DNA from: Desulfuromonadaceae bacterium
GTDB taxonomy: Bacteria > Desulfobacterota > Desulfuromonadia > Geobacterales > Pseudopelobacteraceae
Assembly (NCBI GenBank): GCA_028683435.1
Contig: JAQUIG010000003.1
Location: 62,001-126,000, forward strand
Length of the DNA: 64,000 bases
Direction of reading: 5' to 3'
Shown one piece after another: positions 37,601-45,438 of the stretch. The notes under the pieces are model-generated. The model was given only the letters and a program-made list of their open reading frames with translations, did not search any database and was not told the origin of the DNA. Within the stretch, counting starts at the first letter, position 1. Every line of letters starts with the position of its first letter. The position numbers and the translations under genes were made by a program.

Positions 37601-37743
37601 AGGAGCGCCGCGGGTTGGGACTGGGACTCTCCATCGTGCACGATTCATTGTCACAGGTTGGTGGAACAATTAGCGTAACGAGCAGGGTCGGCGAAGGGAC
37701 TGCCGTGCGGGTAGAAATTCCTGTCAGCCATGAGAAACCTTAA
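34612..37743 (+). CDS. Membrane sensor histidine kinase with PAS domains
   Basis: A 1043-residue sensor kinase. The start at 34612 has CAGGAGA just upstream; the longer frame adds 78 residues without sense. Order: about six N-terminal membrane helices (a MASE-like integral sensor not matched to a named family), a further helix, a periplasmic Cache-like domain, a membrane helix (LTLLFLVLLAALAVAELL), HAMP-like linker, coiled coil, two PAS domains, HisKA (LAHEFRTPL H-box) and HATPase (N box NLLTNAFRY, DNGIGIP, GLGLGLSIV). It has no own receiver, and its partner regulator begins 42 bases downstream. Confidence 0.92.
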   Translation: MATVPPTHAAIGNKYNTPLYLTLIAAGLAGNYFKFPIFLDIDFLFGSIFAMLALQYFGLGRGILAAAFIAGYTYILWNHPYAIIILTAEVAAVGWLMGSRKTGMVLADTLYWLIIGMPLAYLFYCTIMHVPFNNTCIIMIKQAMNGIANALIARLLFSAYAHRSRSSLMSYREIIYNLLTFFVLSPVLIILAVSSRTDFSAIDSSIRTNLAQESHHAAHTLETWVLNRRSAIDNLAKMAASQSPEQVQPFLEEMKKADANFIRIGVLNKHATTTAYTPRIDEFGQNSIGKNFADRTYLPLLKQKLKPMLSEVVMGRIGILKPRVLMLSPVLIEEKYAGYVGGVLDLTQIQEYLDESTKRNATLYTLVDRNGTVIMTNKADQMIMKPFVRGKGELNRIDNVISQWIPATLSNIPVSERWKNSSYVIETAVGNLAEWKLILEQPVAPFQKMLFDNYTDKLTLLFLVLLAALAVAELLSRRIVATIEKLGRISSDLPAGMASGPPIIWPKSGIKELNKLIGIFEEMSNSIQQHVKALEFMNDSLEQRVEERTNQCTKVTQELNVILEHVPVAISKFINRKQVVLNRKTEDIFQYSKEEMLFRTTRKLYPSDAAYEKLGRDAYPVLAQGQVFETELELIRKDGAQILVRYIGKAIEPSDMSKGTIWMMEDITECKRAQMGLLEANQFSEQVINCAQEGVIVYDLDLRYRVWNPFMEELTGMTAGEVHGRHPSELFPFLLAAGVIENLENVLSRGLILTSEFPYLIDRTGKAGWASNQMGPLRNVEGEIIGIISTVREVTLHRQLDAELRQALENANTVNGTMNRLLRTLAHEFRTPLGLLVITSDILERYSERLSHKEHMYQNKQIRNAALQLTTLINSVVSFNQMETDNPVHPPQLLDVGAVSRIIAKEVKTVWGSGHKYHVTIAPDCGSAMLDGMLFRRILENLLTNAFRYTAANGTISLQVCREKNRLLVDVTDNGIGIPDEDQKRIFDAFYRSSNVEERRGLGLGLSIVHDSLSQVGGTISVTSRVGEGTAVRVEIPVSHEKP

Positions 37744-37785
37744 TCAGGTCCAGAAACATTTTCAGCATACTGAAGGAGCAAAGCC

Positions 37786-38409
37786 ATGTATTCGATTCTG
37801 ATTGTTGATGACGACTCCTCATACCGTAACTCAATTCAAATGATCCTCAGGATGGAAGGCTTTGATGTCTGCACCGCCTCTGATGGGCAATCAGCTCTTG
37901 CCATGCTCCTTAAAAACCGTCCGGACCTTATCCTGTGCGATATCATGATGCCGGCAATGGATGGCTACTCTTTGTTGGAGGCTGTGAAGGAGAATAAGAC
38001 ACTCGTTGATATCCCCTTCATATTTGTTACCGCAATGGGGAGCCGTGACGATGTACGTCGTGGCATGTCGTCAGGGGCTGACGATTATCTGTCCAAACCA
38101 TTTTCGGCAGAGGAACTGCTGGCAGCGGTTATTGGCCGGATTCGCCGCCATGAGATGATTCGACGACATCACGTTACACCGGCTTTTCAGAAGGAGCAGG
38201 CGATCCTCCGCAAGAAGATTACCAAGCGGGAACGTGAAGTTCTGATTATGGTTGGCCAGGGCAACACAACCAAAGCGATATCCGAATGTCTGGGAATTTG
38301 CGTTAGGACGGTAGAGGCACACCGGACGAGCCTGATGAATAAACTTGAGGTAGTTAACGCTGCGAGCCTTGCGCGCTGGGCTGTTATTGCCGATGAGAAT
38401 GGATTTTGA
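37786..38409 (+). CDS. Response regulator with REC and LuxR-type HTH
   Basis: A 207-residue NarL/FixJ-type regulator. The receiver has Asp8-Asp9-Asp10, phospho-acceptor in LILCDIMMPAMDG, Thr in FIFVTAMG and Lys in YLSKPFSAEEL. The C-terminal GerE-type HTH reads ITKREREVLIMVGQGNTTKAI then VRTVEAHRTSLMNKL. GAAGGAGC lies before the start. It follows the sensor kinase in the same operon and is its likely cognate partner. Confidence 0.95.
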   Translation: MYSILIVDDDSSYRNSIQMILRMEGFDVCTASDGQSALAMLLKNRPDLILCDIMMPAMDGYSLLEAVKENKTLVDIPFIFVTAMGSRDDVRRGMSSGADDYLSKPFSAEELLAAVIGRIRRHEMIRRHHVTPAFQKEQAILRKKITKREREVLIMVGQGNTTKAISECLGICVRTVEAHRTSLMNKLEVVNAASLARWAVIADENGF

Positions 38410-38643
38410 ATAATACCGTCAGTAATTGAAGCGCCGCCACTTTTTTGCCAATCCATTAAATCTACTCCGATATATTCCTCCCCTCCCGGTATCTCCCTTC
38501 AAAAGTGGCGCTGCTTCCGTTCTCGCCAAAAAAACATAACTGATGAACATCAAATAAGAGGGCTTATTGTGGTTTCCCACAATAGACAGTAACCATGGCT
38601 GTAGTTTAATCTGCGATGCTGCTTATCCGGAATAAAAAAGTTT
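38410..38643. other. Intergenic region with small hairpins
   Basis: Between the LuxR-type regulator and the EAL scrap. It holds a perfect 8-bp hairpin TATTGTGG-TTTC-CCACAATA (38565-38584) and a distant pair of related segments (around 38433 and 38505: AGCGCC..ACTTTT against AAAAGTGGCGCT). No gene or clear terminator was recognised. Confidence 0.4.
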
Positions 38644-38841
38644 GTGCTTGATCTTAGGCTGGAAGGTTTCAAATTTGCGATTGATGATTTTGGCTTAAAG
38701 CGGTGCACGCACTGGGCATCGATTATGGACAAGGTTTTTAAACAGGCAGGCCAATGCCGGACTTTAGTACCGGCGGATCAAAAAAAATATCTTGAAGATA
38801 TATTTTGTCCAGTCACTCTGTTGCGCCCTTTGGAGCCCTGA
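38644..38841 (+). pseudogene. Fragment resembling an EAL phosphodiesterase domain
   Basis: A 65-codon open stretch without a Shine-Dalgarno. Near its start LRLEGFKFAIDDFG matches the conserved DDFG segment of EAL c-di-GMP phosphodiesterases, but the following residues do not continue the domain. It looks like a decayed scrap of an EAL gene lying between signalling genes. A chance match cannot be excluded since only about 14 residues support it. Confidence 0.35.
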
Positions 38842-38891
38842 TGCCATCTCTCACTCAACAATAAACGCCCCCCGCACTCAATGAGGAACCC

Positions 38892-41012
38892 ATGAACTTC
38901 GCTCTCAATGACTTACTGGATATACCAACGGTACAAACTCTGCTGGACTCCTGGGATGGAATCAGCAGGTTGTCGACTGCAGTTATTGACACGGAAGGTA
39001 CTATTCTTGCCGCCACGTCATCGCAAGACATCTGCACAAAATTCCACCGTATAAACCCCACAACGATCAAGGATTGTGCCAGAAGCGGTACTCGTATTCA
39101 AACCCGTGTTGGTGAACTCACTTCCCCTGATATCTACCACTGCCCAATGGGGATGATAGATTCCAGAACTCCGATAATCGTCGAAGGGAAGCAGATTGGT
39201 AATATATTCTTTTGCCAGCTCTTTTTGGAACAGCCTGACGAGGCATATTTTATCGAGCAGGCCGGCCAGTATGGTTTTGACGAAAGCAACTATCTGGAAG
39301 CTGTGCGTAAGGTACCTCTCTGCTCGGAAGAATATCTGCGTACAAATATGGTTTTTCTCAGTGGCCTTGTCCAAGCCCTGGCCGAACAGGGTTTGCAATC
39401 CAAACGACAGCTTGAGCTTGAGAGAGAGGTCAGGGAGAATGAAAAAAAGCTGAAGGTGATCTTTGACACTTCTGAGGCCGGAATAATCGTAGTCTCCCCG
39501 CTAGGGATGATCACCTTTGCAAACAGACGGATGGCAGATATGTTCGGCATGCCCATGACGGAATTAGTTGGTACATACTATATTGACCACATCCATGAAT
39601 CTGAAAAACATGCCGGTGTTGAATGTATGCAACAGATCGTCAACGGTGAAATGACATCCGTAGAGTTGGTTCGTCATTATACCCGCAAAGATGGCACTAG
39701 TTTCTGGGGGAATCTTACCGGGACGCGCTTCGGAAATGTTGATGGCAGTATGCGTGACCAAATTATGGTTATATCCGATATTACGGTGCGTAAACGTGCT
39801 GAGGAAGAAAAGAAGTTACTCGAACAGCAACTCCGCCAGGCTCAAAAGCTGGAAAGCCTTGGTGCTCTGGCTGGCGGTATTGCTCATGATTTCAATAACA
39901 TTTTAACAATCATCATGGGTGGTTGCCACCTTATGAAGATGGACCCTGAATCAGCTCAGGTACAAATCCCCACAATAGAAAAAGCTGCAGAACGCGCCGC
40001 TGAATTATGCCGTCAGATGATGTCATACGCAGGAAAATCGCCAATTGTCCATTCTCAGGTTGATATGGGAGAGTTAGTTGATGATATGATTGTACTGTTG
40101 AGAACAACGATACCCAAAAATGCGGCGATTAATTTTGAGAGGACAACCACGATTCCTTTTATAAAGGGGGATACCAGCCAACTAAATCAGATTGTGATGA
40201 ATTTGGTCATCAATGCATCGGAGGCAATCGGAGATGTGGAGGGTGAGATCCGAGTAATACTTTCAACGACAAAAATAAGGGCCGGGCAGCCGGAAAAAGA
40301 TAACTTCGGGAATACGATACCGCCCGGCTGGTATGTCTGTCTGGAAGTAACTGATAATGGCTCCGGTATGGATGACGAAAGCAGGCGTCGGATCTTCGAA
40401 CCGTTCTATACCACCAAATTTGCAGGGCGTGGCCTCGGTATGTCTGCAATTATTGGCATAATCAAGGGGCATGGTGGAGCATTGCAGCTATTCAGCCGCC
40501 GGGGGTACGGTTCAATTTTCAAGATCTTTTTTCCTGTCCAACTCAGTGAAACTGTCAGAGGCAAACCACCTCTGCCGGCTACAATGTCATCATGGCACGG
40601 AAGTGGTACAATATTACTGGTAGATGATGAAGAAAAAGTAGTATTCGTTATGAAATTAATGTTGGAAAAGCTGGGGTTTGCCGTTATTGCCGCTATAAAC
40701 GGCAAGGAAGCGCTGGATTTGTATCAGGAACATGGTGACGAGATTACACTGGTCGTCACAGACATCGGCATGCCGGTCATGGATGGGTATCAGTTGTTTC
40801 AGGAGCTGAAAATACTCAATCCTGCTCTGCCAATCATAATCGCCAGTGGTTTTGGGAATTCGATAATCAGCTCACAAATATCCCGGGAAAACGTGGCTGG
40901 TTTTATCGACAAACCATATGATTTCGATAAGATTAAAGAAATTATAAAAAATGTCCTGGACAATCACTGTCAAAAGCAACAGCTAACGCATGAAACGACC
41001 ATCCTGGGTTAA
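38892..41012 (+). CDS. PocR-domain hybrid sensor kinase
   Basis: A 706-residue cytoplasmic hybrid kinase. An N-terminal PocR sensory domain (about 5-170; FHRINPTTIKDCARSG, CPMGMIDSRTPIIVEGKQIGN) is followed by a PAS domain (about 190-305), HisKA with H-box GGIAHDFNNIL, HATPase (DNGSGMDDESRRRIFEPF) and a C-terminal receiver with phospho-acceptor in VVTDIGMPVMDG and Lys in FIDKPYDF. PocR domains bind small molecules, first described for propanediol regulation. No membrane segment is seen. The receiver could pass phosphate on to a separate transfer protein. Confidence 0.93.
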   Translation: MNFALNDLLDIPTVQTLLDSWDGISRLSTAVIDTEGTILAATSSQDICTKFHRINPTTIKDCARSGTRIQTRVGELTSPDIYHCPMGMIDSRTPIIVEGKQIGNIFFCQLFLEQPDEAYFIEQAGQYGFDESNYLEAVRKVPLCSEEYLRTNMVFLSGLVQALAEQGLQSKRQLELEREVRENEKKLKVIFDTSEAGIIVVSPLGMITFANRRMADMFGMPMTELVGTYYIDHIHESEKHAGVECMQQIVNGEMTSVELVRHYTRKDGTSFWGNLTGTRFGNVDGSMRDQIMVISDITVRKRAEEEKKLLEQQLRQAQKLESLGALAGGIAHDFNNILTIIMGGCHLMKMDPESAQVQIPTIEKAAERAAELCRQMMSYAGKSPIVHSQVDMGELVDDMIVLLRTTIPKNAAINFERTTTIPFIKGDTSQLNQIVMNLVINASEAIGDVEGEIRVILSTTKIRAGQPEKDNFGNTIPPGWYVCLEVTDNGSGMDDESRRRIFEPFYTTKFAGRGLGMSAIIGIIKGHGGALQLFSRRGYGSIFKIFFPVQLSETVRGKPPLPATMSSWHGSGTILLVDDEEKVVFVMKLMLEKLGFAVIAAINGKEALDLYQEHGDEITLVVTDIGMPVMDGYQLFQELKILNPALPIIIASGFGNSIISSQISRENVAGFIDKPYDFDKIKEIIKNVLDNHCQKQQLTHETTILG

Positions 41013-41061
41013 CTAGAAGATATCACTACTGTCCGACCGCAACAATGCTTCTGACAAAAAG

Positions 41062-41262
41062 CTACGTGATCACGGGAACCCTGCAGTTAAGCGCATCCTT
41101 CACTTCCTGTCTGAATTGGAGAAGCATTTCTTTTTCTTCGCCAAAAGTGTTGTTAACGCTATCAGTAACAGCAGAGTGTAATTTACTCAGCTTATTGCGG
41201 TCTTCCATGGACGCCCTCAGTTCCCTACGCAAAACGTGAATTGATATAGATTGAGATTTCAT
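41062..41262 (-). CDS. Small hypothetical protein downstream of the GEMM riboswitch
   Basis: A 66-residue charged, mostly helical protein (RRELRASMEDRNKLSKLHSA, FGEEKEMLLQFRQEVKDAL). It starts 40 bases after the 110-residue gene, with AAGG in reach, so both probably come from one riboswitch-controlled transcript. No family recognised. No signal peptide or membrane segment. Confidence 0.6.
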   Translation of the reverse strand: MKSQSISIHVLRRELRASMEDRNKLSKLHSAVTDSVNNTFGEEKEMLLQFRQEVKDALNCRVPVIT

Positions 41263-41302
41263 GTCACACCGCCTTCATTTGTTTTACGCCGGAATGATCC
41301 CG

Positions 41303-41635
41303 CTACTGCTCAGCGCCCCATTTGTCAGAGAAAAAGCAGTGGTGGAGTTTGTTTTGTACATTTACCGCCCCAAAAATTTCGTCAGCCTCTTCTTGACTAA
41401 GACCGACTTTTGGACGCACTCCCATCCAGTGAGTTGCCGTTTCAGAAGGAGTATCTAATGGTCGAGGCAATGGAGGCCCTGGTTTGTAATGCCCATTGAT
41501 AAGGAGAATGGCCTCATACTGGCGTGGGTATTTGACGAGATAAACCTCAATCAGCATGCCGTTATTCAGCGTTTTTTCAATGATCTGGCTAATAACTTCA
41601 GCCTCTTTTGGGACATCGATAAATAGAGACGACAT
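41303..41635 (-). CDS. Hypothetical protein, first gene after a GEMM riboswitch
   Basis: A 110-residue protein starting at ATG 41635, which has a near-perfect AAGGAGGAAACAGTCT Shine-Dalgarno region; a longer frame to 41665 runs into it. It contains SSLFIDVPKEAEVISQIIEK, a central strand-rich YLVKYPRQYEAILLINGHY, a Pro-rich GPPLPRPLDTP turn and VGLSQEEADEIFGAV. I do not recognise the family. A riboswitch of the GEMM class and an intrinsic terminator lie upstream on the same strand, so it is probably controlled by a cyclic dinucleotide. Confidence 0.7.
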   Translation of the reverse strand: MSSLFIDVPKEAEVISQIIEKTLNNGMLIEVYLVKYPRQYEAILLINGHYKPGPPLPRPLDTPSETATHWMGVRPKVGLSQEEADEIFGAVNVQNKLHHCFFSDKWGAEQ

Positions 41636-41713
41636 AGACTGTTTCCTCCTTTTGTTGTGCGGCATCCAGTATTAATTTCTGAGCAAATGTTCCTTTATTG
41701 CGGTGCAAAAAAC

Positions 41714-41745
41714 AAAAAAACCTGCTTTTCAATTGAAAAGGCAGG
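41714..41745 (-). terminator. Intrinsic terminator after the GEMM aptamer
   Basis: On the minus strand CCTGCCTTTTC / GAAAAGCAGG with an AATT loop and one bulged base, followed by seven T, then GTTTTTT. It lies between the aptamer and the 110-residue gene, the expected expression platform of a riboswitch acting on transcription. Confidence 0.8.
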
Positions 41746-41777
41746 GTGGATTCAATGTTGCAATCATACAACATCTG

Positions 41778-41862
41778 TCAACCGCTTCGGTAACCCCTCT
41801 TCCCTTTTTGGGTAGGTGGCTTTGCGTCACCCGGTTCCCCGGACTTTGCCTTTTCGATAAGT
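41778..41862 (-). promoter_or_regulatory. GEMM-class cyclic dinucleotide riboswitch
   Basis: On the minus strand the hallmark segments appear in order: AAGGCAAAG; a stem CCGG capped by a GGAA (GNRA) tetraloop and closed by CCGG; then GTGACGCAAAGCCACC; a short second stem CCTACCC...GGGAAGAGG; and GGGGTTACCGAAG. GNRA loop plus GACGCAAAGCC is the signature of GEMM-I aptamers, which bind c-di-GMP or, in Geobacter relatives, 3',3'-cGAMP. I cannot assign the ligand by eye, since that depends on the aligned nucleotide equivalent to position 20 of the Vc2 RNA. The terminator at 41714-41745 follows. Confidence 0.85.
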
Positions 41863-41910
41863 ACTGTTTTTTTGCACTATGTACTGACTTAAAAAGTTTG
41901 TCCATGGAAA

Positions 41911-41939
41911 ACTAAATAAAGAAAGCGGTGTTTAGTCAA
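41911..41939 (-). promoter_or_regulatory. Promoter of the riboswitch transcript
   Basis: On the minus strand TTGACT (41939-41934), a 17-base spacer and TTTAGT (41916-41911, 4 of 6). The transcript would begin about 40 bases before the aptamer. Confidence 0.45.
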
Positions 41940-41993
41940 TATTTATCCTCATTGGCCAAAAATGACACTCGGTCATGCAATGAACGTCTGCAG

Positions 41994-43133
41994 TTACAAT
42001 GTTAATGAACCGTTGTCGATAATGACCTGCTCTCTGCCGTCTGCCATGATCGCGGTCAAGGTCGGATGATAGAACACATAATCCTCGTGGAATGGTGCGC
42101 TGATCGTCCCGCCGAAGCCGCTGTTGTCTCCGAGGGCGATGTGAATAGTGCCGAGAATCTTCTCCGCCTCAAGGACGTTATCCGGTCGGCTCGCCTTGTC
42201 GTTGGTGCCGATGCCCAGTTCGGCAATGTTGCGACAGTTGACATCCTCGGCGAATTTCGCCTCCAGCCTGGCACGGTGGGGATCATTGCCGTCAATCCGC
42301 ACAACCACACCTCTTTCGACCGTCAGGCGCAGCGGCTCGTCCAACTTGCGGGTCGGCCCCCATTCTATCACCATGGTCCCGTGACTCATTCCTTCCAGCG
42401 GTGCCAGGTAAGCCTCGCCCGCCGGCAGGTTGCCAAAGCTTCCCGGCGCAGTCAGCAGGCCGTCGTCACCCTTCGCATACCGCCCCTTTTTGCAGATGTT
42501 CATGTTGGTGCCGTTGGGGGTGGTAACCCGGATCGATTCGGCCCTGTTGACCGCTTCCACAAGGCGTGCGGTGCGCAGGGCCAGGGCATGCCAGTCTACA
42601 GTCATTGACGTATGAAACATATCCGGATCGAAATGCGGCAGGCTGGCGAAGCGGCAGTCGGCGGCGCAGGCGAGGGCGCGATAACGGGTGTGGCTGGTGG
42701 AATTATTTGCCATGGCAACGATAATCCCGGCAACGTCCTCCCTGTGCGCTAGAACGGTCTCCCTTGCCCGGTCAAGCTCTTCTGGCGAGGCCTCCTTGGC
42801 GAGCAGTTTTGATAATAATCCCTCCGATTCCAATGCCGCGATGATACTGTCGCCGAAGGTCGCCAGCCAAAGTTCATATGGCGGTTCAGCTCCCGAAGCG
42901 GGGGTGGCGGGGAATTCGACACATGTGCCGCTGCCGTATTCCCGCGCCGCGAAGCCGGCCGCAGCGCGCGCGGTGGCGTTCAGCCGTATCCTCCGGTCGC
43001 GGTCGGAGGCGGTCGGGGTCTCGTCAGGGCGGATGATGTCACTGAACAGAAGCACCCGCTCCCCCGGTTTTACCCCCATATTGTTTTCAAAGAGGCTGCG
43101 GAATGCATCATCAAGATTCAGGTGGTTTGACAT
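41994..43133 (-). CDS. M29-family aminopeptidase
   Basis: A 379-residue protein of the M29 (aminopeptidase T) family: VKPGERVLLFSD near the start, the substrate region FGNLPAGEAYLAPLEG, and the metal-binding block ELGIGTNDKA ... ILGTIHIALGDNSGFGG ... FHEDYVF, which holds the Glu, His and Asp ligands of the dinuclear site. Start 43133 (MSNHLNL) has CGGGAG upstream; a longer frame to 43172 exists. It is divergent from sfrB and shares an intergenic region with two TGTATACA sites. Confidence 0.88.
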   Translation of the reverse strand: MSNHLNLDDAFRSLFENNMGVKPGERVLLFSDIIRPDETPTASDRDRRIRLNATARAAAGFAAREYGSGTCVEFPATPASGAEPPYELWLATFGDSIIAALESEGLLSKLLAKEASPEELDRARETVLAHREDVAGIIVAMANNSTSHTRYRALACAADCRFASLPHFDPDMFHTSMTVDWHALALRTARLVEAVNRAESIRVTTPNGTNMNICKKGRYAKGDDGLLTAPGSFGNLPAGEAYLAPLEGMSHGTMVIEWGPTRKLDEPLRLTVERGVVVRIDGNDPHRARLEAKFAEDVNCRNIAELGIGTNDKASRPDNVLEAEKILGTIHIALGDNSGFGGTISAPFHEDYVFYHPTLTAIMADGREQVIIDNGSLTL

Positions 43134-43173
43134 ACGATTTATTTCTCCCGTAAATAAGGATCTGGATATCAAG

Positions 43174-43181
43174 TGTATACA
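43174..43181. promoter_or_regulatory. TGTATACA palindrome upstream of M29 gene
   Basis: An exact TGTATACA in AAGTGTATACAGC about 40 bases upstream of the M29 start. Same palindrome as at 34288 and 43288. Confidence 0.35.
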
Positions 43182-43287
43182 GCATATAGCACATCGTCGC
43201 TAAAAGGTAAAACTGCTAGAGAATATAGTTGTCTCTCCGCAGTTTTTTCCTTGATTTATAAGGTGTTAGTGTGATAATGATGCATAC

Positions 43288-43295
43288 TGTATACA
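43288..43295. promoter_or_regulatory. TGTATACA palindrome upstream of sfrB
   Basis: An exact TGTATACA (ATACTGTATACAATTC) about 75 bases before the sfrB start, in the divergent sfrB/M29 promoter region. Confidence 0.35.
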
Positions 43296-43369
43296 ATTCT
43301 AATAGAAATATTTATTCAATAATCGCGAGTACTTAATCCTGCTTTCAGGGTTGGATGGTGGAGGTTTTT

Positions 43370-45394
43370 GTGGCACAGGTTATTTTTTCAACGTGGGGCG
43401 GAAATACAGTTGATAACAGAAATGTAACCGGAGAACCGCAGGCGGTGAGCTACCGTTTGCCGGTTGCATTTGATGGTCAGCGCTCGTTGCGGGCGTTTAT
43501 GGGATGGGACGGCATTATTCTGTTTGACAAGGATGTTGATGTCCCGGCTATGACCGCGGAATACATGAAACGTGTTCAGACCCTGTTCTGTTGTGGCCGG
43601 TGTACGCCGGGTAAAAAAGGCACCAAGGTATTGATGGACCTTTTTCAGAATGTATTGAACGGCACGGCGACCGAGGCGGATCTGGATACGGTAGGTGATC
43701 TGGCTGAACTGCTGAAAAACTGCAAGTGTACCCTCTGTCAGAGTGCTACTGTGCCGGTCTTTGATGCGGTAAAACACTACCGGGCTGATTTTCTGGCGTA
43801 TCTGAACCCGGTCTGCCGTCCACGAGTACAGCCGGCATCCTATATTCACAAAATTACCGCCCCCTGTATGGACAAGTGTCCTGCCCATATCGATATTCCC
43901 AAATATATTGAGCACATCAAAAATTACCAGTACGGCGAGGCGCTCGCTACCATCCGTGAGAATATGCCGATGCCGGCTGTCTGCGGACGGGTCTGCCCTC
44001 ACCCCTGCGAAACGGCCTGCCGTCGCAAGAACGTGGATAGCGCCATCAATATCATGGTGCTGAAACGTACCGCTTCTGATTACGAGTGGCAGCACAATAT
44101 CACTCCGCCAATGCAGCCGGAACCGCCAAAGGGCAAGAAGGTTGCCATCGTCGGGGCCGGTCCTGCCGGTCTTGCCTGTGCTTATTATCTTGGGCTGCAA
44201 GGGTACAAGTCAACTATCTATGAGGCGCTCCCCGAAGGGTACGGAGGCGGCATGATTGCCGTCGGCATCCCGGCCTACCGCATGCCGCGGCATATTTTGC
44301 AGCGGGATGTAGATATCATCGAATCGGTCGGTGCAGAGATCAAGTACAACATGCGGGTCGGCAAAGATATTACCCTGCCCGAGTTGAAACAGCAGTATGA
44401 CGCCGTGTTCCTGGCGCCGGGCGCGCATCGCTCCAAACCGATGGGTGTAGAAGGCGAAGACAAGGGGTACAAAGGCTTTCTCTCCGGAGGCATCGATTTC
44501 CTGCGTGAGGCCTATTTGGGCAATCCGACCGGTATGGGCAAAAAAGTTTGCGTTGTTGGCGGCGGTAACACCGCTATCGACTGTGTCCGGGTTGCCCTGC
44601 GTGAAGGAGCCGAAGAATCTATCCTGCTGTATCGCCGCTCCCGTAAGGAGATGCCGGCCGATGTGTGGGAGGTGGACGGTGCTGACGAGGAAGGGGTTCG
44701 TTTTGAATTGCAGGTTCTCCCGACCAAGATCATCGTGGATGCCAATGAACAGGTTACCGGTGTGGAATGTGTCCGCATGGCGATGGGTGAGCCGGACGCC
44801 TCCGGGCGGCGGCGTCCGGAACCGGTACCTGGCAGCGAATTTATCGTCGAGTGCGATACGGTTATCCCGGCCATCGGCCAGGACCCGGATCTCGGTTTCA
44901 TCCCTCCCGACATGGGTATCGATATCACCAAATGGAACACGATCGTCACTAAGTACCTGCCGCTGAAGGATGATGCCGGCAAAGATCTGAAGGACGGTAT
45001 GGGCAATATGCTTTCTCGCTCACTGATAACCGATTGTGACGGTGTGTTTGCCGGCGGTGACGCAGAAATCGGACCGCTGACCGTTGTTGCCTGCATCGGC
45101 AATGCCCATCGTGCCGCCCAGGTCATCCAGCGCTGGCTGGAAGAGGGTAAGGCCTATCTTTCGGAGCAGGATATTTTTGATGACCTGCTGAGTTATCTGG
45201 GTGTGTACGACAAGAACGAAACTGTTGCCTGGCTGGATTCTTCCGACCGCGCCGGCCAGAAAGAGGTGCACGGCAAGGAACGGGCCTCCAAGGGGAACTA
45301 CGGTGAAGTCGAACTCGGCTTCAGCGATACCGCCGCACAGATCGAGGCGGACAGGTGTCTGCGGTGCTACCGCATGGCGATGGTGGCATTGTAA
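43370..45394 (+). CDS. sfrB: SfrB-like NADPH oxidoreductase beta subunit
   Basis: A 674-residue FeS flavoprotein. GTG 43370 is preferred because GGAGG lies five bases ahead; an ATG at 43355 is in frame. The N-terminus has a NuoF-like cluster region CCGRCTPGKKG and further Cys pairs; then a glutamate-synthase-beta-type module with CMDKCPAHIDIPKYI and CGRVCPHPCETACRR (two 4Fe-4S), an FAD Rossmann motif GAGPAGLACAYYLG and an NADPH-binding region VVGGGNTAIDCVRVALREGA. It matches the beta subunit of the SfrAB NADPH dehydrogenase of Geobacter, first called an Fe(III) reductase and later linked to acetate metabolism. sfrA follows 44 bases downstream. Confidence 0.9.
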   Translation: MAQVIFSTWGGNTVDNRNVTGEPQAVSYRLPVAFDGQRSLRAFMGWDGIILFDKDVDVPAMTAEYMKRVQTLFCCGRCTPGKKGTKVLMDLFQNVLNGTATEADLDTVGDLAELLKNCKCTLCQSATVPVFDAVKHYRADFLAYLNPVCRPRVQPASYIHKITAPCMDKCPAHIDIPKYIEHIKNYQYGEALATIRENMPMPAVCGRVCPHPCETACRRKNVDSAINIMVLKRTASDYEWQHNITPPMQPEPPKGKKVAIVGAGPAGLACAYYLGLQGYKSTIYEALPEGYGGGMIAVGIPAYRMPRHILQRDVDIIESVGAEIKYNMRVGKDITLPELKQQYDAVFLAPGAHRSKPMGVEGEDKGYKGFLSGGIDFLREAYLGNPTGMGKKVCVVGGGNTAIDCVRVALREGAEESILLYRRSRKEMPADVWEVDGADEEGVRFELQVLPTKIIVDANEQVTGVECVRMAMGEPDASGRRRPEPVPGSEFIVECDTVIPAIGQDPDLGFIPPDMGIDITKWNTIVTKYLPLKDDAGKDLKDGMGNMLSRSLITDCDGVFAGGDAEIGPLTVVACIGNAHRAAQVIQRWLEEGKAYLSEQDIFDDLLSYLGVYDKNETVAWLDSSDRAGQKEVHGKERASKGNYGEVELGFSDTAAQIEADRCLRCYRMAMVAL

Positions 45395-45438
45395 TTTTTA
45401 TCAGGAACGTATCTAAGAACTTATTGGAGATATACGGC

